DNA from: Litorivivens lipolytica
GTDB taxonomy: Bacteria > Pseudomonadota > Gammaproteobacteria > Pseudomonadales > Spongiibacteraceae
DNA length: 64,000 bases
Reading direction: 5' to 3'
Assembly (NCBI RefSeq): GCF_014191715.1
Contig: NZ_JACHWY010000002.1
Coordinates: 1-64,000, forward strand
Shown here: positions 1-10,160 of the stretch, piece by piece
Layout of the letters: each line of letters opens with the position of its first letter
Position numbering within the stretch: the stretch's first letter is position 1
Position numbers and translations under genes: made by a program
Notes under the pieces: model-generated
Told to the model about the DNA's origin: nothing
The model's input: the letters and a program-made list of their open reading frames with translations, nothing else
Database searches by the model: none

Positions 1-651
1 GAAGACGACAACGAAATGGGTACTTCTGCGGTTAAGAAGCTGGTAGAGACTCTGGATGAGTACATTCCTGAGCCCGAGCGTGCGATTGACCAGCCGTTCC
101 TGATGCCGATTGAAGACGTTTTCTCAATCTCAGGTCGCGGTACCGTTGTAACTGGTCGTGTTGAGCGCGGTATTGTTAAGACTGGCGACGAAGTTGAAAT
201 CGTTGGTATCCGTGACACCACCAAGACCACCGTTACCGGTGTAGAAATGTTTCGCAAGCTGCTGGACGAAGGCCGTGCCGGTGAGAACGTTGGTGTTCTG
301 CTGCGTGGTACCAAGCGTGATGAAGTTGAGCGTGGTCAGGTTCTGTCCAAGCCCGGTTCTATCACCCCGCACACTCGCTTCGAGGGTGAGGTTTACGTGC
401 TGTCTAAAGAAGAAGGTGGTCGTCACACCCCGTTCTTCAAAGGCTACCGTCCGCAGTTCTACTTCCGTACCACGGACGTAACGGGTGCGTGTGAGCTGCC
501 GGAAGGCGTAGAGATGGTAATGCCTGGCGACAACGTGAAGATGGACGTGACTCTGATCGCACCGATTGCGATGGAAGAAGGTCTGCGCTTCGCGATTCGC
601 GAAGGTGGCCGTACCGTAGGTGCGGGTGTTGTTGCCAAGATCGTTGAGTAA
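1..651 (+). CDS. tuf: Elongation factor Tu (3' part)
   Basis: This is the C-terminal 216 residues of EF-Tu, the GTPase that carries aminoacyl-tRNA to the ribosome. The reading frame is open from base 1, so the GTP-binding domain lies outside the window. What remains is the end of the G domain, the domain II barrel ([13 protein letters not shown]) and domain III (from about [20 protein letters not shown] to the [11 protein letters not shown] end). Family length is about 394 residues, so roughly 55% is present. Its position just before rpsJ is that of tufA at the end of the str operon. A terminator follows directly. Confidence 0.97.
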   Translation, partial: EDDNEMGTSAVKKLVETLDEYIPEPERAIDQPFLMPIEDVFSISGRGTVVTGRVERGIVKTGDEVEIVGIRDTTKTTVTGVEMFRKLLDEGRAGENVGVLLRGTKRDEVERGQVLSKPGSITPHTRFEGEVYVLSKEEGGRHTPFFKGYRPQFYFRTTDVTGACELPEGVEMVMPGDNVKMDVTLIAPIAMEEGLRFAIREGGRTVGAGVVAKIVE

Positions 652-686
652 TCGGCGTCTGGCGGCGGCCTGAGAGGGTCGCTGAG

Positions 687-712
687 AAAGGGAGGCTGCT
701 GCCTCCCTTTTT
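687..712 (+). terminator. Rho-independent terminator after tuf
   Basis: An AAAGGGAGGC arm, a TGCT loop and a GCCTCCCTTT arm are followed by a T run. It separates the str-type operon from the S10 operon. Confidence 0.9.
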
Positions 713-770
713 AGTCTGTTTGTAATGAGCGGCAGTCCGGAAAAACCCTGTCAGCACGGCAAAATAGTTG

Positions 771-799
771 TTGACACTTTTTCGGGCCATCTATAGAAT
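771..799 (+). promoter_or_regulatory. Sigma-70 promoter of the S10 operon
   Basis: The -35 is a perfect TTGACA (771-776) and the -10 is TAGAAT (794-799), with a 17-bp spacer. Transcription should start near 806, giving a leader of only about 75 nt before rpsJ. The leader holds a short hairpin (ATCCGAA/TTCGGGAT with one bulged base, about 845-868). Confidence 0.8.
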
Positions 800-879
800 G
801 CCGCTTCCATTTTTCGGGTTAGTCCGCGCAACCAAATTGCCGGGATCCGAAGAATATTCGGGATGGGAGTGTTGGTCAG

Positions 880-1191
880 GTGCAAAATCAACGGATTCGA
901 ATTCGTTTAAAAGCTTTTGACCACCGTCTGATCGATGCGTCAACGCAAGAGATTGTAGACACTGCCAAGCGCACTGGCGCCCAGGTACGCGGACCCATTC
1001 CGCTGCCTACGCGCAAAGAGCGCTACACAGTGCTGGTCTCGCCGCACGTGAATAAGGATGCTCGTGATCAATACGAGATCCGCACTCACAAGCGGTTGCT
1101 GGATATCGTAGAGCCTACAGAAAAAACTGTAGATGCGTTGATGAAGTTGGATTTGGCGGCTGGTGTGGAAGTTCAGATTAGTCTCGGCTAA
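880..1191 (+). CDS. rpsJ: 30S ribosomal protein S10
   Basis: This 103-residue protein matches S10 over its full length, with the typical [15 protein letters not shown] start and the conserved GPIPLPT loop. It acts in the 30S head and, in enterics, also as the NusE antitermination partner. Translation starts at a GTG (880), because no ATG lies at the expected N-terminus. It is the first gene of the S10 operon, placed just after a strong promoter. Confidence 0.98.
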   Translation: MQNQRIRIRLKAFDHRLIDASTQEIVDTAKRTGAQVRGPIPLPTRKERYTVLVSPHVNKDARDQYEIRTHKRLLDIVEPTEKTVDALMKLDLAAGVEVQISLG

Positions 1192-1317
1192 TCGAGGTTT
1201 TAAACAAACAATTTAAAACCCGCCCGGGTTTTTGAAGGCAAGAACGCCGGGTTGTGTAACACGCTCACAAGCGTGGCCATAGAGGGTGCAAGCCCCGTAC
1301 ACTGAGAGGTTAAGGAA

Positions 1318-1959
1318 ATGGCTATTGGATTGGTCGGCCGCAAGAGCGGTATGACCCGCGTTTTTACAGACGACGGCGTTTCAATTCCGGTTACTGTGAT
1401 TGAGGTTTCTCCTAATCGCGTAACTCGAGTCAAAGATAGCGATAGCGATGGCTATCGTGCCATTCAGGTTACCGCAGGTACTCGCAAGGCCTCGCGTGTC
1501 AAAAAGTCCCAAGCTGGTGAGTTCGCAAAAGCGGGCGTCGAAGCCGGTCGGGGTTTCTGGGAATTTCGTCTTGAGGGTGAAGAAGCTCCGGAGCTTGGCT
1601 CTGAGCTGACTGTTGCCCTGTTCGAGGCGGGTCAAAAAGTTGATGTTACCGGGCAGTCTAAAGGTAAGGGCTTTCAGGGCGGTGTAAAGCGCTGGAACTT
1701 CCGCATGCAAGACGCTACCCACGGTAACTCTCTGTCGCACCGTGCGCCTGGCTCTATCGGTCAGTGTCAAACCCCCGGTCGCGTATTCAAGGGTAAGAAG
1801 ATGGCTGGCCATATGGGTGCCGAGCGCGTAACCGTGCAGACGCTGGAAGTTGTTCGCGTCGATGCGGAGCGCAACCTGATTCTGGTTAAGGGTGCCGTAC
1901 CTGGTGCGCCTGGTGGTGACGTGTTAGTGCGTCCCGCTGTCAAGGTTAAGAATTCCTAA
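1318..1959 (+). CDS. rplC: 50S ribosomal protein L3
   Basis: The 213-residue product has the L3 start ([16 protein letters not shown]) and the conserved central loop ([19 protein letters not shown]) that reaches toward the peptidyl transferase centre, including the Gln methylated in enterics. The 126-bp gap after rpsJ is the longest inside this operon and holds a short GC-rich stretch but no clear terminator. An AAGGA Shine-Dalgarno precedes the ATG. Confidence 0.98.
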   Translation: MAIGLVGRKSGMTRVFTDDGVSIPVTVIEVSPNRVTRVKDSDSDGYRAIQVTAGTRKASRVKKSQAGEFAKAGVEAGRGFWEFRLEGEEAPELGSELTVALFEAGQKVDVTGQSKGKGFQGGVKRWNFRMQDATHGNSLSHRAPGSIGQCQTPGRVFKGKKMAGHMGAERVTVQTLEVVRVDAERNLILVKGAVPGAPGGDVLVRPAVKVKNS

Positions 1960-1970
1960 GGGGGTAAGCA

Positions 1971-2591
1971 ATGGAGCTTAGTATTGCGAAACCCGGTAAC
2001 GGGGCGGCAGCAGGGACAGTTCAGGTATCTGACGTCGCTTTTGCTCGTGAGTTTAACGAAGATCTCGTTCATCAGGTTGTAACGGCCTATCTGGCCGGTG
2101 CCCGTCAGGGTACTCGTGCGCAGAAGACTCGCTCTGAAGTGAGTGGTGGCGGCAAGAAGCCCTGGCGTCAAAAGGGCACTGGTCGTGCACGTGCCGGTAC
2201 TACTCGCTCGCCAATCTGGCGCAGCGGCGGTGTGACTTTTGCGGCCAAACCGCAGGATCACAGCCAGAAAGTTAACCGCAAGATGTATCGTGCCGCGCTG
2301 CGCTCAATTCTGTCTGAGCTGGCTCGTCAGGATCGTCTGGTGGTCGTTGAAGATTTCGAGTTGGAAGCACCGAAAACTAAGGCGCTGATCAAGTCTCTGG
2401 CCGACTACGGCATGAATGGTGGTCTGATCGTTTCTCACGAAGTCAGTGAGAATCTGTATCTGGCGGCCCGCAACCTGCACAAGGTTGATGTTCGTGACGT
2501 GCAGGGCGTTGATCCGGTAAGTCTGGTGGCTTTTGAGAAGGTTCTGGTCACTGTGCCGGCGCTGAAAAAGCTTGAGGAGATGTTGGCATGA
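1971..2591 (+). CDS. rplD: 50S ribosomal protein L4
   Basis: This 206-residue L4 carries the extended loop that lines the exit tunnel ([23 protein letters not shown] split around residues 50-72). In E. coli L4 also represses the S10 operon by acting on its leader. The leader here is much shorter, so that control may be absent or different. The 3' end overlaps rplW by 4 bp. Confidence 0.98.
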   Translation: MELSIAKPGNGAAAGTVQVSDVAFAREFNEDLVHQVVTAYLAGARQGTRAQKTRSEVSGGGKKPWRQKGTGRARAGTTRSPIWRSGGVTFAAKPQDHSQKVNRKMYRAALRSILSELARQDRLVVVEDFELEAPKTKALIKSLADYGMNGGLIVSHEVSENLYLAARNLHKVDVRDVQGVDPVSLVAFEKVLVTVPALKKLEEMLA

Positions 2592-2884
2592 ATGCAGAGC
2601 GCATCTACAAGATTCTGAAAGGGCCGCACATCTCTGAGAAGGCGGCGATGAGCGCAGACAGCGGCAACCAGGTGGTATTCAAGGTTGCTACTGACGCGAA
2701 CAAGCTGGAAATCAAGGCTGCAGTTGAAAAACTGTTCAAGGTCAAGGTTACCGACGTTCGCACGCTTAACGTGAAAGGCAAGGTCAAGCGCAACCGTTTT
2801 GGCCTGGCCAAGAAGCCGAACTGGAAAAAGGCTTATGTAAGCCTGGCGCAGGGTCACGACATCGACTTTGCGGTTGTGGAATAA
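2588..2884 (+). CDS. rplW: 50S ribosomal protein L23
   Basis: This 98-residue protein has the L23 signature ([15 protein letters not shown] at the start; [12 protein letters not shown] centrally). L23 sits at the tunnel exit, where it docks trigger factor and SRP. Its ATG overlaps the rplD stop (ATGA), which implies translational coupling. Confidence 0.98.
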   Translation: MNAERIYKILKGPHISEKAAMSADSGNQVVFKVATDANKLEIKAAVEKLFKVKVTDVRTLNVKGKVKRNRFGLAKKPNWKKAYVSLAQGHDIDFAVVE

Positions 2885-2899
2885 GCTGGAGCAGGATAG

Positions 2900-3727
2900 A
2901 TGGCAATCGTAAAAAGCAAACCGACATCGCCTGGTCGCCGCTTTGTAGTTCGGGTGGTTAACCCGGAACTGCACAAGGGCGCTCCGCACAAGGCGCTGAT
3001 CGAGAAGCAAGGTAGAAATGGCGGCCGTAACAACAATGGTCGTATCACAACCCGTCACGTGGGTGGTGGTCACAAGCAGCACTACCGTCTGATCGACTTC
3101 AAGCGCAACAAAGACAACATTCTGGGTAAGGTAGAGCGCCTGGAATACGATCCGAACCGCACTGCGAATATTGCACTGGTTCTGTATGCGGATGGTGAGC
3201 GTCGCTACATCATCGCGCCGAAAGGCCTGAAAGCCGGTGACGAAGTGCTGTCTGGTCAGAGCGCGCCGATTAAAGTTGGCTCCGCACTGCCGCTGCGCAA
3301 CATTCCGGTGGGTTCAACGGTTCACTGTATTGAAATGAAGCCCGGCAAGGGTGCTCAACTGGCGCGTAGCGCCGGCACCTCTGCTCAGCTGGTAGCGCGT
3401 GAAGGTCAATACGCAACGCTGCGTCTGCGCAGCGGTGAAACTCGCAAGGTTCTGTCCGAGTGTCGGGCAACCCTGGGCGAAGTTTCCAACAGCGAGCACA
3501 GTCTGCGCAAACTGGGTAAGGCTGGTGCCAAGCGCTGGCGTGGTGTGCGCCCGACCGTTCGCGGTGTGGCCATGAACCCGGTAGATCACCCGCACGGTGG
3601 TGGTGAAGGTCGTACCTCTGGTGGCCGTCATCCGGTTACCCCATGGGGTGTGCCCACCAAGGGTTACAAGACGCGCAAGAACAAGCGCACTAATGATCTG
3701 ATTGTACGCCGTCGCGGTCGCAAGTAA
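2900..3727 (+). CDS. rplB: 50S ribosomal protein L2
   Basis: This is a full-length L2 (275 residues). It contains the RNA-binding OB and SH3-like domains and the conserved C-terminal segment [16 protein letters not shown], which includes the histidine close to the peptidyl transferase centre. It is needed for subunit association. It is co-directional with and close to rplW and rpsS. Confidence 0.98.
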   Translation: MAIVKSKPTSPGRRFVVRVVNPELHKGAPHKALIEKQGRNGGRNNNGRITTRHVGGGHKQHYRLIDFKRNKDNILGKVERLEYDPNRTANIALVLYADGERRYIIAPKGLKAGDEVLSGQSAPIKVGSALPLRNIPVGSTVHCIEMKPGKGAQLARSAGTSAQLVAREGQYATLRLRSGETRKVLSECRATLGEVSNSEHSLRKLGKAGAKRWRGVRPTVRGVAMNPVDHPHGGGEGRTSGGRHPVTPWGVPTKGYKTRKNKRTNDLIVRRRGRK

Positions 3728-3760
3728 GACTGCCGGTATTAGGATAGAGAGGAAAAGCTT

Positions 3761-4036
3761 GTGCCACGTTCTCTAAAAAAAGGTCCGTTTATCGATCTTC
3801 ACCTGATGAAGAAGGTCGAGGCGGCTGCGGAAAAGAATGATCGTCGTCCGATCAAGACCTGGTCGCGTCGCTCGATGATTTCGCCGGAGATGGTTGGTTT
3901 GACGCTTGCCGTTCACAACGGTCGTCAACATGTGCCGGTGCTTGTCTCTGAGGACATGGTCGGGCACAAACTGGGTGAATTTGCTGCAACTCGTACCTAC
4001 AAAGGTCACGTTGCAGACAAGAAAGCCAAGCGCTAA
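3761..4036 (+). CDS. rpsS: 30S ribosomal protein S19
   Basis: This 91-residue S19 begins [14 protein letters not shown] after a GTG start (3761), supported by an AGAGAGGAAA Shine-Dalgarno. The family motif ([20 protein letters not shown]) is intact. It belongs to the 30S head, near the A-site finger. Confidence 0.98.
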   Translation: MPRSLKKGPFIDLHLMKKVEAAAEKNDRRPIKTWSRRSMISPEMVGLTLAVHNGRQHVPVLVSEDMVGHKLGEFAATRTYKGHVADKKAKR

Positions 4037-4061
4037 GCGCGGCTGAAAAGAGGCTAATACG

Positions 4062-4400
4062 ATGGAAGTTGCAGCACGTTTAAGCGGTGCACGTATTTCT
4101 GCCCAGAAGGCACGACTGGTTGCTGACCAGATCCGCGGCAAGGGCGTTGAAGAAGCACTGGACATTTTGTCTTTCAGCACGAAGAAGGCTGCTGGCCTCG
4201 TCAAGAAAGTGCTGAACTCTGCGATTGCAAATGCAGAGCATAATGAAGGCGCTGATGTTGATGAGCTGAAGGTGTCGACGATCTTTGTGGACGAAGGCAT
4301 GACGATGAAACGTCTGCGTCCCCGCGCGAAAGGCCGCGCAGATCGCATCCTGAAGAGAACTTGTCACATCACTGTAAAAGTCGCCGATAGCGAAGGCTAG
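4062..4400 (+). CDS. rplV: 50S ribosomal protein L22
   Basis: This 112-residue L22 keeps the beta-hairpin that reaches the tunnel constriction ([19 protein letters not shown]), the region linked to macrolide response in other bacteria. Nothing in it looks unusual. It lies 25 bp after rpsS and 14 bp before rpsC. Confidence 0.98.
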   Translation: MEVAARLSGARISAQKARLVADQIRGKGVEEALDILSFSTKKAAGLVKKVLNSAIANAEHNEGADVDELKVSTIFVDEGMTMKRLRPRAKGRADRILKRTCHITVKVADSEG

Positions 4401-4414
4401 GTAGGAGAGACCAC

Positions 4415-5080
4415 ATGGGTCAGAAAGTACACCCGACTGGAATTCGTCTGGGGATCGTAAAAGAGCATAACTCGATCTGGTATGCCGGTAACAAGAACTA
4501 TGCAAAGCAGCTTGTTACTGACCTTCAGGTTCGCGAACTGATCGAGAAAAAACTGGCAAACGCATCGGTCAGCCGCGTGGTTATCGAGCGTCCTGCACAG
4601 ACTGCTCGTATCACGATTCACACCGCTCGTCCCGGTATTGTTATCGGTAAGAAAGGTGAAGACGTTGAACTGCTGCGCAAGGAACTGACTGCGCGTATGG
4701 GTGTGCCCGTGCACATCAATATCGAAGAAGTGCGCAAGCCTGACCTGGACGCCAAACTGGTTGCTCAGAACGTTTGTCAGCAGCTGGAGCGTCGTGTCAT
4801 GTTCCGCCGCGCCATGAAGCGTGTTGTGCAGAACGCCATGCGCCAAGGTGCTGAAGGCATCAAGATTCAGGTGAGTGGTCGTGTTGGCGGTGCTGAAATT
4901 GCTCGCACCGAGTGGTACCGCGAAGGCCGTGTACCGCTGCACACACTGCGCGCCGATATCGACTACGCCACTGCTGAAGCCGCGACTACTTACGGCATCA
5001 TCGGTGTGAAAGTCTGGATCTTCAAAGGCGAGATCCTGGACGCCGGCACCGCTCAGGTTGCCGAGACTAAAGCGAAGTAA
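4415..5080 (+). CDS. rpsC: 30S ribosomal protein S3
   Basis: This 221-residue protein begins [14 protein letters not shown]. It has the KH domain motif ([10 protein letters not shown]) and the C-terminal domain that forms part of the mRNA entry channel. It is full length for gammaproteobacteria and sits within the S10 operon. Confidence 0.98.
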   Translation: MGQKVHPTGIRLGIVKEHNSIWYAGNKNYAKQLVTDLQVRELIEKKLANASVSRVVIERPAQTARITIHTARPGIVIGKKGEDVELLRKELTARMGVPVHINIEEVRKPDLDAKLVAQNVCQQLERRVMFRRAMKRVVQNAMRQGAEGIKIQVSGRVGGAEIARTEWYREGRVPLHTLRADIDYATAEAATTYGIIGVKVWIFKGEILDAGTAQVAETKAK

Positions 5081-5103
5081 GAACAGTTTAAGGGTTACGC
5101 AAA

Positions 5104-5517
5104 ATGTTACAGCCGAAGCGTACTAAATTTCGCAAGCAGATGAAAAACCGCAACCGCGGTTTGGCGCACCGTGGTAGCAAAGTCAGCTTCGGTGAGTTCG
5201 GCTTGAAAGCAACCGGTCGCGGCCGCATCACTGCGCGCCAGATCGAGGCTGCTCGTCGGGCCATGACTCGCCACATCAAGCGGGGCGGAAAAATCTGGAT
5301 TCGGGTTTTCCCGGATAAGCCTATTACTCAGAAGCCTCTGGAAGTTCGTCAGGGTAAAGGTAAGGGTAATGTTGAATACTGGGTTGCCCAGATTCAGCCC
5401 GGCAAAGTGTTGTATGAAGTGCAGGGTGTTTCTGAAGAGCTGGCGCGTGAGGCCTTTACTCTGGCCGCAGCCAAGCTGCCAATTGCAACCACATTTGTTA
5501 AACGGTCGGTGATGTGA
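5104..5517 (+). CDS. rplP: 50S ribosomal protein L16
   Basis: The 137-residue L16 begins [19 protein letters not shown] and has the conserved [14 protein letters not shown] segment. It shapes the A-tRNA and P-tRNA elbow sites of the 50S subunit. Its stop codon overlaps the start of rpmC (TGATG). Confidence 0.98.
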   Translation: MLQPKRTKFRKQMKNRNRGLAHRGSKVSFGEFGLKATGRGRITARQIEAARRAMTRHIKRGGKIWIRVFPDKPITQKPLEVRQGKGKGNVEYWVAQIQPGKVLYEVQGVSEELAREAFTLAAAKLPIATTFVKRSVM

Positions 5518-5708
5518 TGAAAGCAGCAGAATTACGTGAAAAGTCTGTTGACGAGCTGAACGGCGAACTGCTGAAGCTGCTGGAAGAGCAGTTCAAGCTG
5601 CGCATTCAGAAATCAACAGGCCAACTGGCACAAACTCATCTGTTGACGCAGACTCGTAAAGATATTGCGCGAGTGAAGACAGTGCTGAAACAAAAGGCAG
5701 GTAACTGA
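5517..5708 (+). CDS. rpmC: 50S ribosomal protein L29
   Basis: This is a 63-residue helical protein ([14 protein letters not shown] start) located at the tunnel exit next to L23. I take the ATG at 5517 rather than the in-frame GTG at 5514. The ATG gives the usual length and overlaps the rplP stop by one base. Confidence 0.96.
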   Translation: MKAAELREKSVDELNGELLKLLEEQFKLRIQKSTGQLAQTHLLTQTRKDIARVKTVLKQKAGN

Positions 5709-5710
5709 TA

Positions 5711-5977
5711 ATGGCGGAAGCAGCAAGCAATGCACGTACTGCCACCGGTAAAGTGGTCAGTAACAAGATGGATAAAACCATCACTGTCCTCGTTGAGCGT
5801 CGAGTGAAGCACCCGGTGTATGGCAAGTACATCACCAAGTCTTCAAAGATTCATGCGCACGATGAAAACAACGAGTGCAAGAGTGGCGACACGGTAACCA
5901 TCAGCGAGACTCGTCCGCTGTCCAAGACCAAGTCCTGGACACTGTTGCGAATTGATGAAAGTGCGGCCGAAGTTTGA
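5711..5977 (+). CDS. rpsQ: 30S ribosomal protein S17
   Basis: This 88-residue OB-fold protein carries the S17 motifs [14 protein letters not shown] and [18 protein letters not shown]. It binds 16S rRNA early in assembly. It is the last gene of the S10 operon; a 52-bp gap then leads into the spc operon. Confidence 0.98.
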   Translation: MAEAASNARTATGKVVSNKMDKTITVLVERRVKHPVYGKYITKSSKIHAHDENNECKSGDTVTISETRPLSKTKSWTLLRIDESAAEV

Positions 5978-6029
5978 TCGGCGGTTGTGTAATCGCAAGT
6001 GATACACAGTTAAGGGTTTGGGGTAGGAC

Positions 6030-6398
6030 ATGATTCAGACACAAACGTATTTGGATGTAGCAGATAACAGCGGTGCCCGTCGCGTTATGTGTATCAAAGT
6101 GCTGGGCGGTTCGCACCGTCGTTACGCGCATGTTGGCGACCTGATCAAGGTTTCCGTCAAGGAAGCAATTCCGCGCGGTAAGGTCAAGAAAGGCCAGGTC
6201 ATGACAGCAGTTGTTGTTCGTACCAAGAAAGGTGTTCGTCGTGGTGACGGTTCTCTGATCCGTTTCGACGATAACGCTGCGGTACTGTTGAATAACAACC
6301 TGGCGCCGATCGGCACCCGTATTTTTGGGCCGGTGACTCGCGAACTGCGTAGTGAGCGATTCATGAAAATTATCTCTCTGGCACCGGAAGTGCTGTAA
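6030..6398 (+). CDS. rplN: 50S ribosomal protein L14
   Basis: This 122-residue L14 ([21 protein letters not shown]) is the first gene of the spc block. L14 lies at the subunit interface and is the docking point of the silencing factor RsfS in other bacteria. The sequence is complete and typical. Confidence 0.98.
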   Translation: MIQTQTYLDVADNSGARRVMCIKVLGGSHRRYAHVGDLIKVSVKEAIPRGKVKKGQVMTAVVVRTKKGVRRGDGSLIRFDDNAAVLLNNNLAPIGTRIFGPVTRELRSERFMKIISLAPEVL

Positions 6399-6427
6399 AG
6401 CACGGTAACGGAAAGGGTTGAAGCAGA

Positions 6428-6739
6428 ATGCGTAAGATCAAAAAAGATGACGAAGTAATCGTCATCACCGGTAAAGACAAAGGCAAGCGCGGCAAGGTAC
6501 GTAAAGTACTGGGCGAGCGCGTACTGGTCGCTGGCGTGAACATGGTCAAAAAGCACCAGCGCGCCAATCCGCAGGCAGGCGTTGCCGGCGGTATCGTCGA
6601 GAAAGAAGCGGCGATCCAGATTTCTAATATCGCCATCTTCAATCCGAAGACCAGCAAGGCAGACCGTGTTGGCTTTAAGGTAGAAGAAGGCAAGAAAGTA
6701 CGCATTTTTAAATCCAGCGGCGAAGTAATCGACGCGTAA
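6428..6739 (+). CDS. rplX: 50S ribosomal protein L24
   Basis: This 103-residue protein contains the KOW motif ([17 protein letters not shown], about residues 8-24). It is an assembly initiator of the 50S subunit. In E. coli the leader region around rplX-rplE is the S8 repressor target; I did not resolve an S8-like hairpin here. Confidence 0.98.
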   Translation: MRKIKKDDEVIVITGKDKGKRGKVRKVLGERVLVAGVNMVKKHQRANPQAGVAGGIVEKEAAIQISNIAIFNPKTSKADRVGFKVEEGKKVRIFKSSGEVIDA

Positions 6740-6756
6740 GTTGGTTGGAAACGAAC

Positions 6757-7296
6757 ATGGCGAATCTGAAAGAGCTCTACGACACAGAATTGCGCGGCAA
6801 GCTGAAAGAAGAGCTGGGCTTGGCGAATGCAATGGAAGTCCCGCGCATCACTAAAATCACTCTGAACATGGGTGTTGGCGAAGCCGTTGGCGACAAGAAA
6901 GTCCTGGACAATGCTGTGGCCGATCTGGAGCGTATTGCCGGTCAGAAGCCTGTCGTCACCAAAGCGCGTAAGTCTATCGCTGGTTTCAAGATCCGCGACG
7001 GCTGGCCCATCGGTGCCAAGGTGACCCTGCGCGGTGAGCGTATGTACGACTTCCTGGAGCGCCTGATCGTTATTGCGATCCCGCGTATCCGCGACTTCCG
7101 TGGTATCAGTCCGAAGTCATTTGACGGCCGGGGCAACTTTGCCATGGGCGTTACAGAACAGATCATTTTTCCGGAAATTGAGTACGACAAGGTCGACAAG
7201 CTGCGTGGTCTGGATATCACCATTACCACCACAGCGCGCAACAACGACGAAGGTCGCGCCCTGTTGAAAGCATTCAATTTCCCGTTCAAGAACTAA
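6757..7296 (+). CDS. rplE: 50S ribosomal protein L5
   Basis: I chose the ATG at 6757 ([12 protein letters not shown]), which gives 179 residues, the family length. The frame stays open back to a TTG at 6745 but nothing supports that start. L5 binds 5S rRNA and contacts the P-site tRNA. The conserved segment [19 protein letters not shown] is present. Confidence 0.97.
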   Translation: MANLKELYDTELRGKLKEELGLANAMEVPRITKITLNMGVGEAVGDKKVLDNAVADLERIAGQKPVVTKARKSIAGFKIRDGWPIGAKVTLRGERMYDFLERLIVIAIPRIRDFRGISPKSFDGRGNFAMGVTEQIIFPEIEYDKVDKLRGLDITITTTARNNDEGRALLKAFNFPFKN

Positions 7297-7308
7297 AGGG
7301 TAGAGATT

Positions 7309-7614
7309 ATGGCCAAGCAGTCAATGAAAGCCCGTGAAGCCAAGCGAGCTAAAACTGTAGCGAAATACGCGGCGAAGCGTGCTGAATTGAAAGCAATCAT
7401 CGCAAGTCAGACTGCGTCTGACGATGAAAAGTGGGATGCGCAGATCGCTCTGCAAAAGCTGCCCCGCAATGCCAGCCCTATCCGCCAGCAGCGTCGCTGC
7501 CAGCTGACCGGTCGTCCGCACGCGGTTTACCGCAAGTTCGGTCTGTGCCGTAACCAGCTGCGCGAAGCAGCAATGCGCGGTGACGTTCCGGGTCTGGTTA
7601 AGGCCAGTTGGTAA
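7309..7614 (+). CDS. rpsN: 30S ribosomal protein S14
   Basis: This 101-residue S14 is the long, zinc-free type. It lacks the CXXC pairs of the short form and has the motif [28 protein letters not shown]. It sits in the 30S head. No second S14 paralogue is seen in the window. Confidence 0.98.
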   Translation: MAKQSMKAREAKRAKTVAKYAAKRAELKAIIASQTASDDEKWDAQIALQKLPRNASPIRQQRRCQLTGRPHAVYRKFGLCRNQLREAAMRGDVPGLVKASW

Positions 7615-7664
7615 TTTAAGAGTATTGTGGTGCCGGGTGAGCCGGCCAGAGTTGGGAGCAGAAC

Positions 7665-8060
7665 ATGAGCATGCAAGACCCGTTGGCGGATATGTTGACC
7701 CGCATCCGCAACGCTCAGATGGCAGGTAAAGCCAGTGTGTCCATTCCGTCATCGAATTTGAAAAAGGCGGTTGCGGCGGTATTGCTGGAAGAAGGTTACA
7801 TTGCCGGGCACCGCGTTGAGCAGCAAGGTGCGAAATCAGATCTGATCGTTGATCTGAAGTATTTCCAGGGTAAACCGGTTATCGCTGAAATTCAGCGTGC
7901 CAGCCGCCCTGGTCTGCGCACCTACGCAGGCAAAGACGAGCTGCCGCAAGTACGCGCAGGACTGGGTGTTGCCATCATCTCCACCAGCAAAGGTGTGATG
8001 ACTGACCGTGCAGCACGTGCTGCCGGTGTAGGTGGCGAAGTACTCTGTACTGTCTTCTAA
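7665..8060 (+). CDS. rpsH: 30S ribosomal protein S8
   Basis: This 131-residue S8 starts [18 protein letters not shown] and ends in the conserved [26 protein letters not shown] stretch. S8 binds the central domain of 16S rRNA and is the autorepressor of the spc operon in E. coli. Confidence 0.98.
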   Translation: MSMQDPLADMLTRIRNAQMAGKASVSIPSSNLKKAVAAVLLEEGYIAGHRVEQQGAKSDLIVDLKYFQGKPVIAEIQRASRPGLRTYAGKDELPQVRAGLGVAIISTSKGVMTDRAARAAGVGGEVLCTVF

Positions 8061-8085
8061 AGATTGATATTGGCGAGTTTACAAA

Positions 8086-8616
8086 ATGTCTAGAGTAGCT
8101 AAAGACCCGGTAAGCATCCCCAAGGGCGTCGAGGTCAAGCTTAACGGCAGCGATATCGCGGTGAAGGGTTCCAATGGCAACCTGACCATGGTTATCAACG
8201 ACGCTGTTGAAGTTAAGCAGGAAGACGACACGCTGGTGTTTGCTCCGCGTGACGAGAAAACCAGCTGGGCGATGGCGGGCACAACCCGTGCACTGGTCAA
8301 CAACATGGTCGTTGGTGTGAGTCAGGGCTTCGAGCGCAAGCTGGAGCTGAACGGTGTTGGTTACCGTGCGAAAGCATCGGGTAAAACCGTTAACCTGACA
8401 TTGGGTTTTTCACACCCGATTGATTATCAGCTGCCCGAAGGTGTCACTGCAGACACCCCGACTCAGACTGAAATCGTGCTGAAGTCAGCTGACAAGCAGT
8501 TGTTGGGTCAGGTCGCTTCAGAAATTCGCGCCTTCCGTCCGCCCGAGCCGTACAAGGGCAAAGGTGTGCGCTACGCGGATGAATACGTCCGTCGTAAAGA
8601 AGCGAAGAAGAAGTAA
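8086..8616 (+). CDS. rplF: 50S ribosomal protein L6
   Basis: This 176-residue protein has two repeats and the C-terminal signature [17 protein letters not shown]6 lies at the base of the L7/L12 stalk. It is typical in length and sits between rpsH and rplR. Confidence 0.98.
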   Translation: MSRVAKDPVSIPKGVEVKLNGSDIAVKGSNGNLTMVINDAVEVKQEDDTLVFAPRDEKTSWAMAGTTRALVNNMVVGVSQGFERKLELNGVGYRAKASGKTVNLTLGFSHPIDYQLPEGVTADTPTQTEIVLKSADKQLLGQVASEIRAFRPPEPYKGKGVRYADEYVRRKEAKKK

Positions 8617-8627
8617 GGGCTGAGATT

Positions 8628-8978
8628 ATGAGCGAAAAGAGAGATTCAAGATTACGTCGGGCCCGTCGCTCTCGCGTTAAAATGCGCGAACTGCGTGCTG
8701 TTCGCCTGACCGTACACCGCACTCCGCGTCACATGTACGCCCAGGTGATCACTGCCGAGGGTGACAAAGTTCTGGCCAGCGCTTCCACGCTGGACAAAGA
8801 GCTGCGCAGTGGTGCGACTGGCAATGCTGATGCAGCGGCCAGCGTAGGTAAACTGATTGCCGAGCGCGCCAAAGCTGCCGGTGTAACTGAGGTGGCGTTT
8901 GACCGTAGCGGTTTCCGCTACCACGGCCGTGTGAAAGCACTGGCAGACGCTGCACGTGAAGGCGGCTTGGAATTCTAA
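8628..8978 (+). CDS. rplR: 50S ribosomal protein L18
   Basis: This 116-residue L18 has a basic N-terminus and the conserved end [26 protein letters not shown]. It binds 5S rRNA together with L5 and L25. It is spaced 11 bp after rplF. Confidence 0.98.
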   Translation: MSEKRDSRLRRARRSRVKMRELRAVRLTVHRTPRHMYAQVITAEGDKVLASASTLDKELRSGATGNADAAASVGKLIAERAKAAGVTEVAFDRSGFRYHGRVKALADAAREGGLEF

Positions 8979-8988
8979 GAGGCGAGCA

Positions 8989-9498
8989 ATGGCATACGAT
9001 CAGAAAGGCAAAGACAACACCGAAGGCCTGCAGGAAAAGCTGGTTCAGGTTAACCGTGTAGCGAAAGTGGTCAAAGGTGGTCGCATCTTCGGCTTCACTG
9101 CACTGACTGTAGTTGGCGACGGCAATGGCAAAGTTGGCTTCGGTCGTGGCAAAGCGCGTGAAGTGCCTGTTGCGATCCAGAAAGCAATGGAAGCAGCACG
9201 TCGCAACATGATCCAGGTAGATCTGAACGGTCACACCATTCAGTACCCGGTCAAGGCTCGCCACGGTGCCTCCAAGGTATACATGCAGCCGGCCTCTGAA
9301 GGTACCGGTGTAATCGCCGGTGGTGCGATGCGTGCGGTTCTTGAAATCGCTGGCGTTCACAACGTACTGGCCAAGTGTTACGGGTCTACCAACCCGGTCA
9401 ACGTGGTTCGCGCTACGATCAATGGCCTGAAAGCAATCTCTTCTCCGGAAGAAGTTGCCGCCAAGCGCGGTAAGACTGTTGAAGAAATTACAAGCTAA
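8989..9498 (+). CDS. rpsE: 30S ribosomal protein S5
   Basis: The start is the ATG at 8989 ([16 protein letters not shown]), preceded by GAGGCGAGCA. The upstream in-frame ATG at 8956 lies inside rplR. The 169-residue product has the S5 N-terminal RNA-binding domain ([20 protein letters not shown]) and belongs to the mRNA decoding and proofreading region. Confidence 0.97.
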   Translation: MAYDQKGKDNTEGLQEKLVQVNRVAKVVKGGRIFGFTALTVVGDGNGKVGFGRGKAREVPVAIQKAMEAARRNMIQVDLNGHTIQYPVKARHGASKVYMQPASEGTGVIAGGAMRAVLEIAGVHNVLAKCYGSTNPVNVVRATINGLKAISSPEEVAAKRGKTVEEITS

Positions 9499-9518
9499 AC
9501 GAGCTGGAATTTAGAGCC

Positions 9519-9698
9519 ATGGCGAAAACGATTAAAGTTACCCAGACCCGGTCTACTGCGGGCCGTTTGCAAGCTCACAAAGCCTGCGTGGCTGGATTGG
9601 GTCTGCGCCGGATTGGTCACACCGTTGAAGTGGAAGATACACCTTCTGTTCGCGGCATGATCAATAAAGTTAATTACCTGGTTCGGGTAGAGGATTAA
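9519..9698 (+). CDS. rpmD: 50S ribosomal protein L30
   Basis: This 59-residue ORF begins [15 protein letters not shown] and contains the L30 motif [18 protein letters not shown]. It lies between rpsE and rplO, as in other gammaproteobacterial spc operons. Confidence 0.97.
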   Translation: MAKTIKVTQTRSTAGRLQAHKACVAGLGLRRIGHTVEVEDTPSVRGMINKVNYLVRVED

Positions 9699-9701
9699 GT
9701 G

Positions 9702-10148
9702 ATGAGCTCAGATATGCGTTTGAATACATTGAGCCCAGCGCCCGGTCGCACGAAAGATGCAAAACGTCGCGGTCGCGGCATTGGCAGCGGCTTGGGCAAG
9801 ACCGGTGGTCGCGGCCACAAGGGTTTGAAATCCCGCTCCGGTGGTAAAGTGCGTCCAGGTTTCGAGGGTGGTCAAATGCCCTTGCAGAAACGTCTGCCCA
9901 AGTACGGTTTTACTTCCCGTCTGGCGCGCGTTACTGCCCAGATTCGCACCAGCGAACTGGCGAAAGTCGACGCAGACGTGATTGATCTGGAAGCGCTGAA
10001 GCGTGCCGATATCGTTGGCACCAACATTGAGCGCGCCAAGGTCTTCCTGTCTGGCGAGCTGAACAAAGCCGTTACCATTAAAGGTCTGGCGGTGACCAAG
10101 GGTGCGCGCGAGCTGATCGAAAAAGCTGGCGGCAAGGTCGAAGACTAA
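9702..10148 (+). CDS. rplO: 50S ribosomal protein L15
   Basis: This 148-residue L15 has the glycine- and arginine-rich N-terminus ([18 protein letters not shown]) and the C-terminal [18 protein letters not shown] take the ATG at 9702 because GAGGA lies about 8 nt upstream. A further ATG at 9714 ([11 protein letters not shown]) matches the E. coli N-terminus and cannot be excluded. Confidence 0.95.
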   Translation: MSSDMRLNTLSPAPGRTKDAKRRGRGIGSGLGKTGGRGHKGLKSRSGGKVRPGFEGGQMPLQKRLPKYGFTSRLARVTAQIRTSELAKVDADVIDLEALKRADIVGTNIERAKVFLSGELNKAVTIKGLAVTKGARELIEKAGGKVED

Positions 10149-10160
10149 TCGGGGTAAAAC

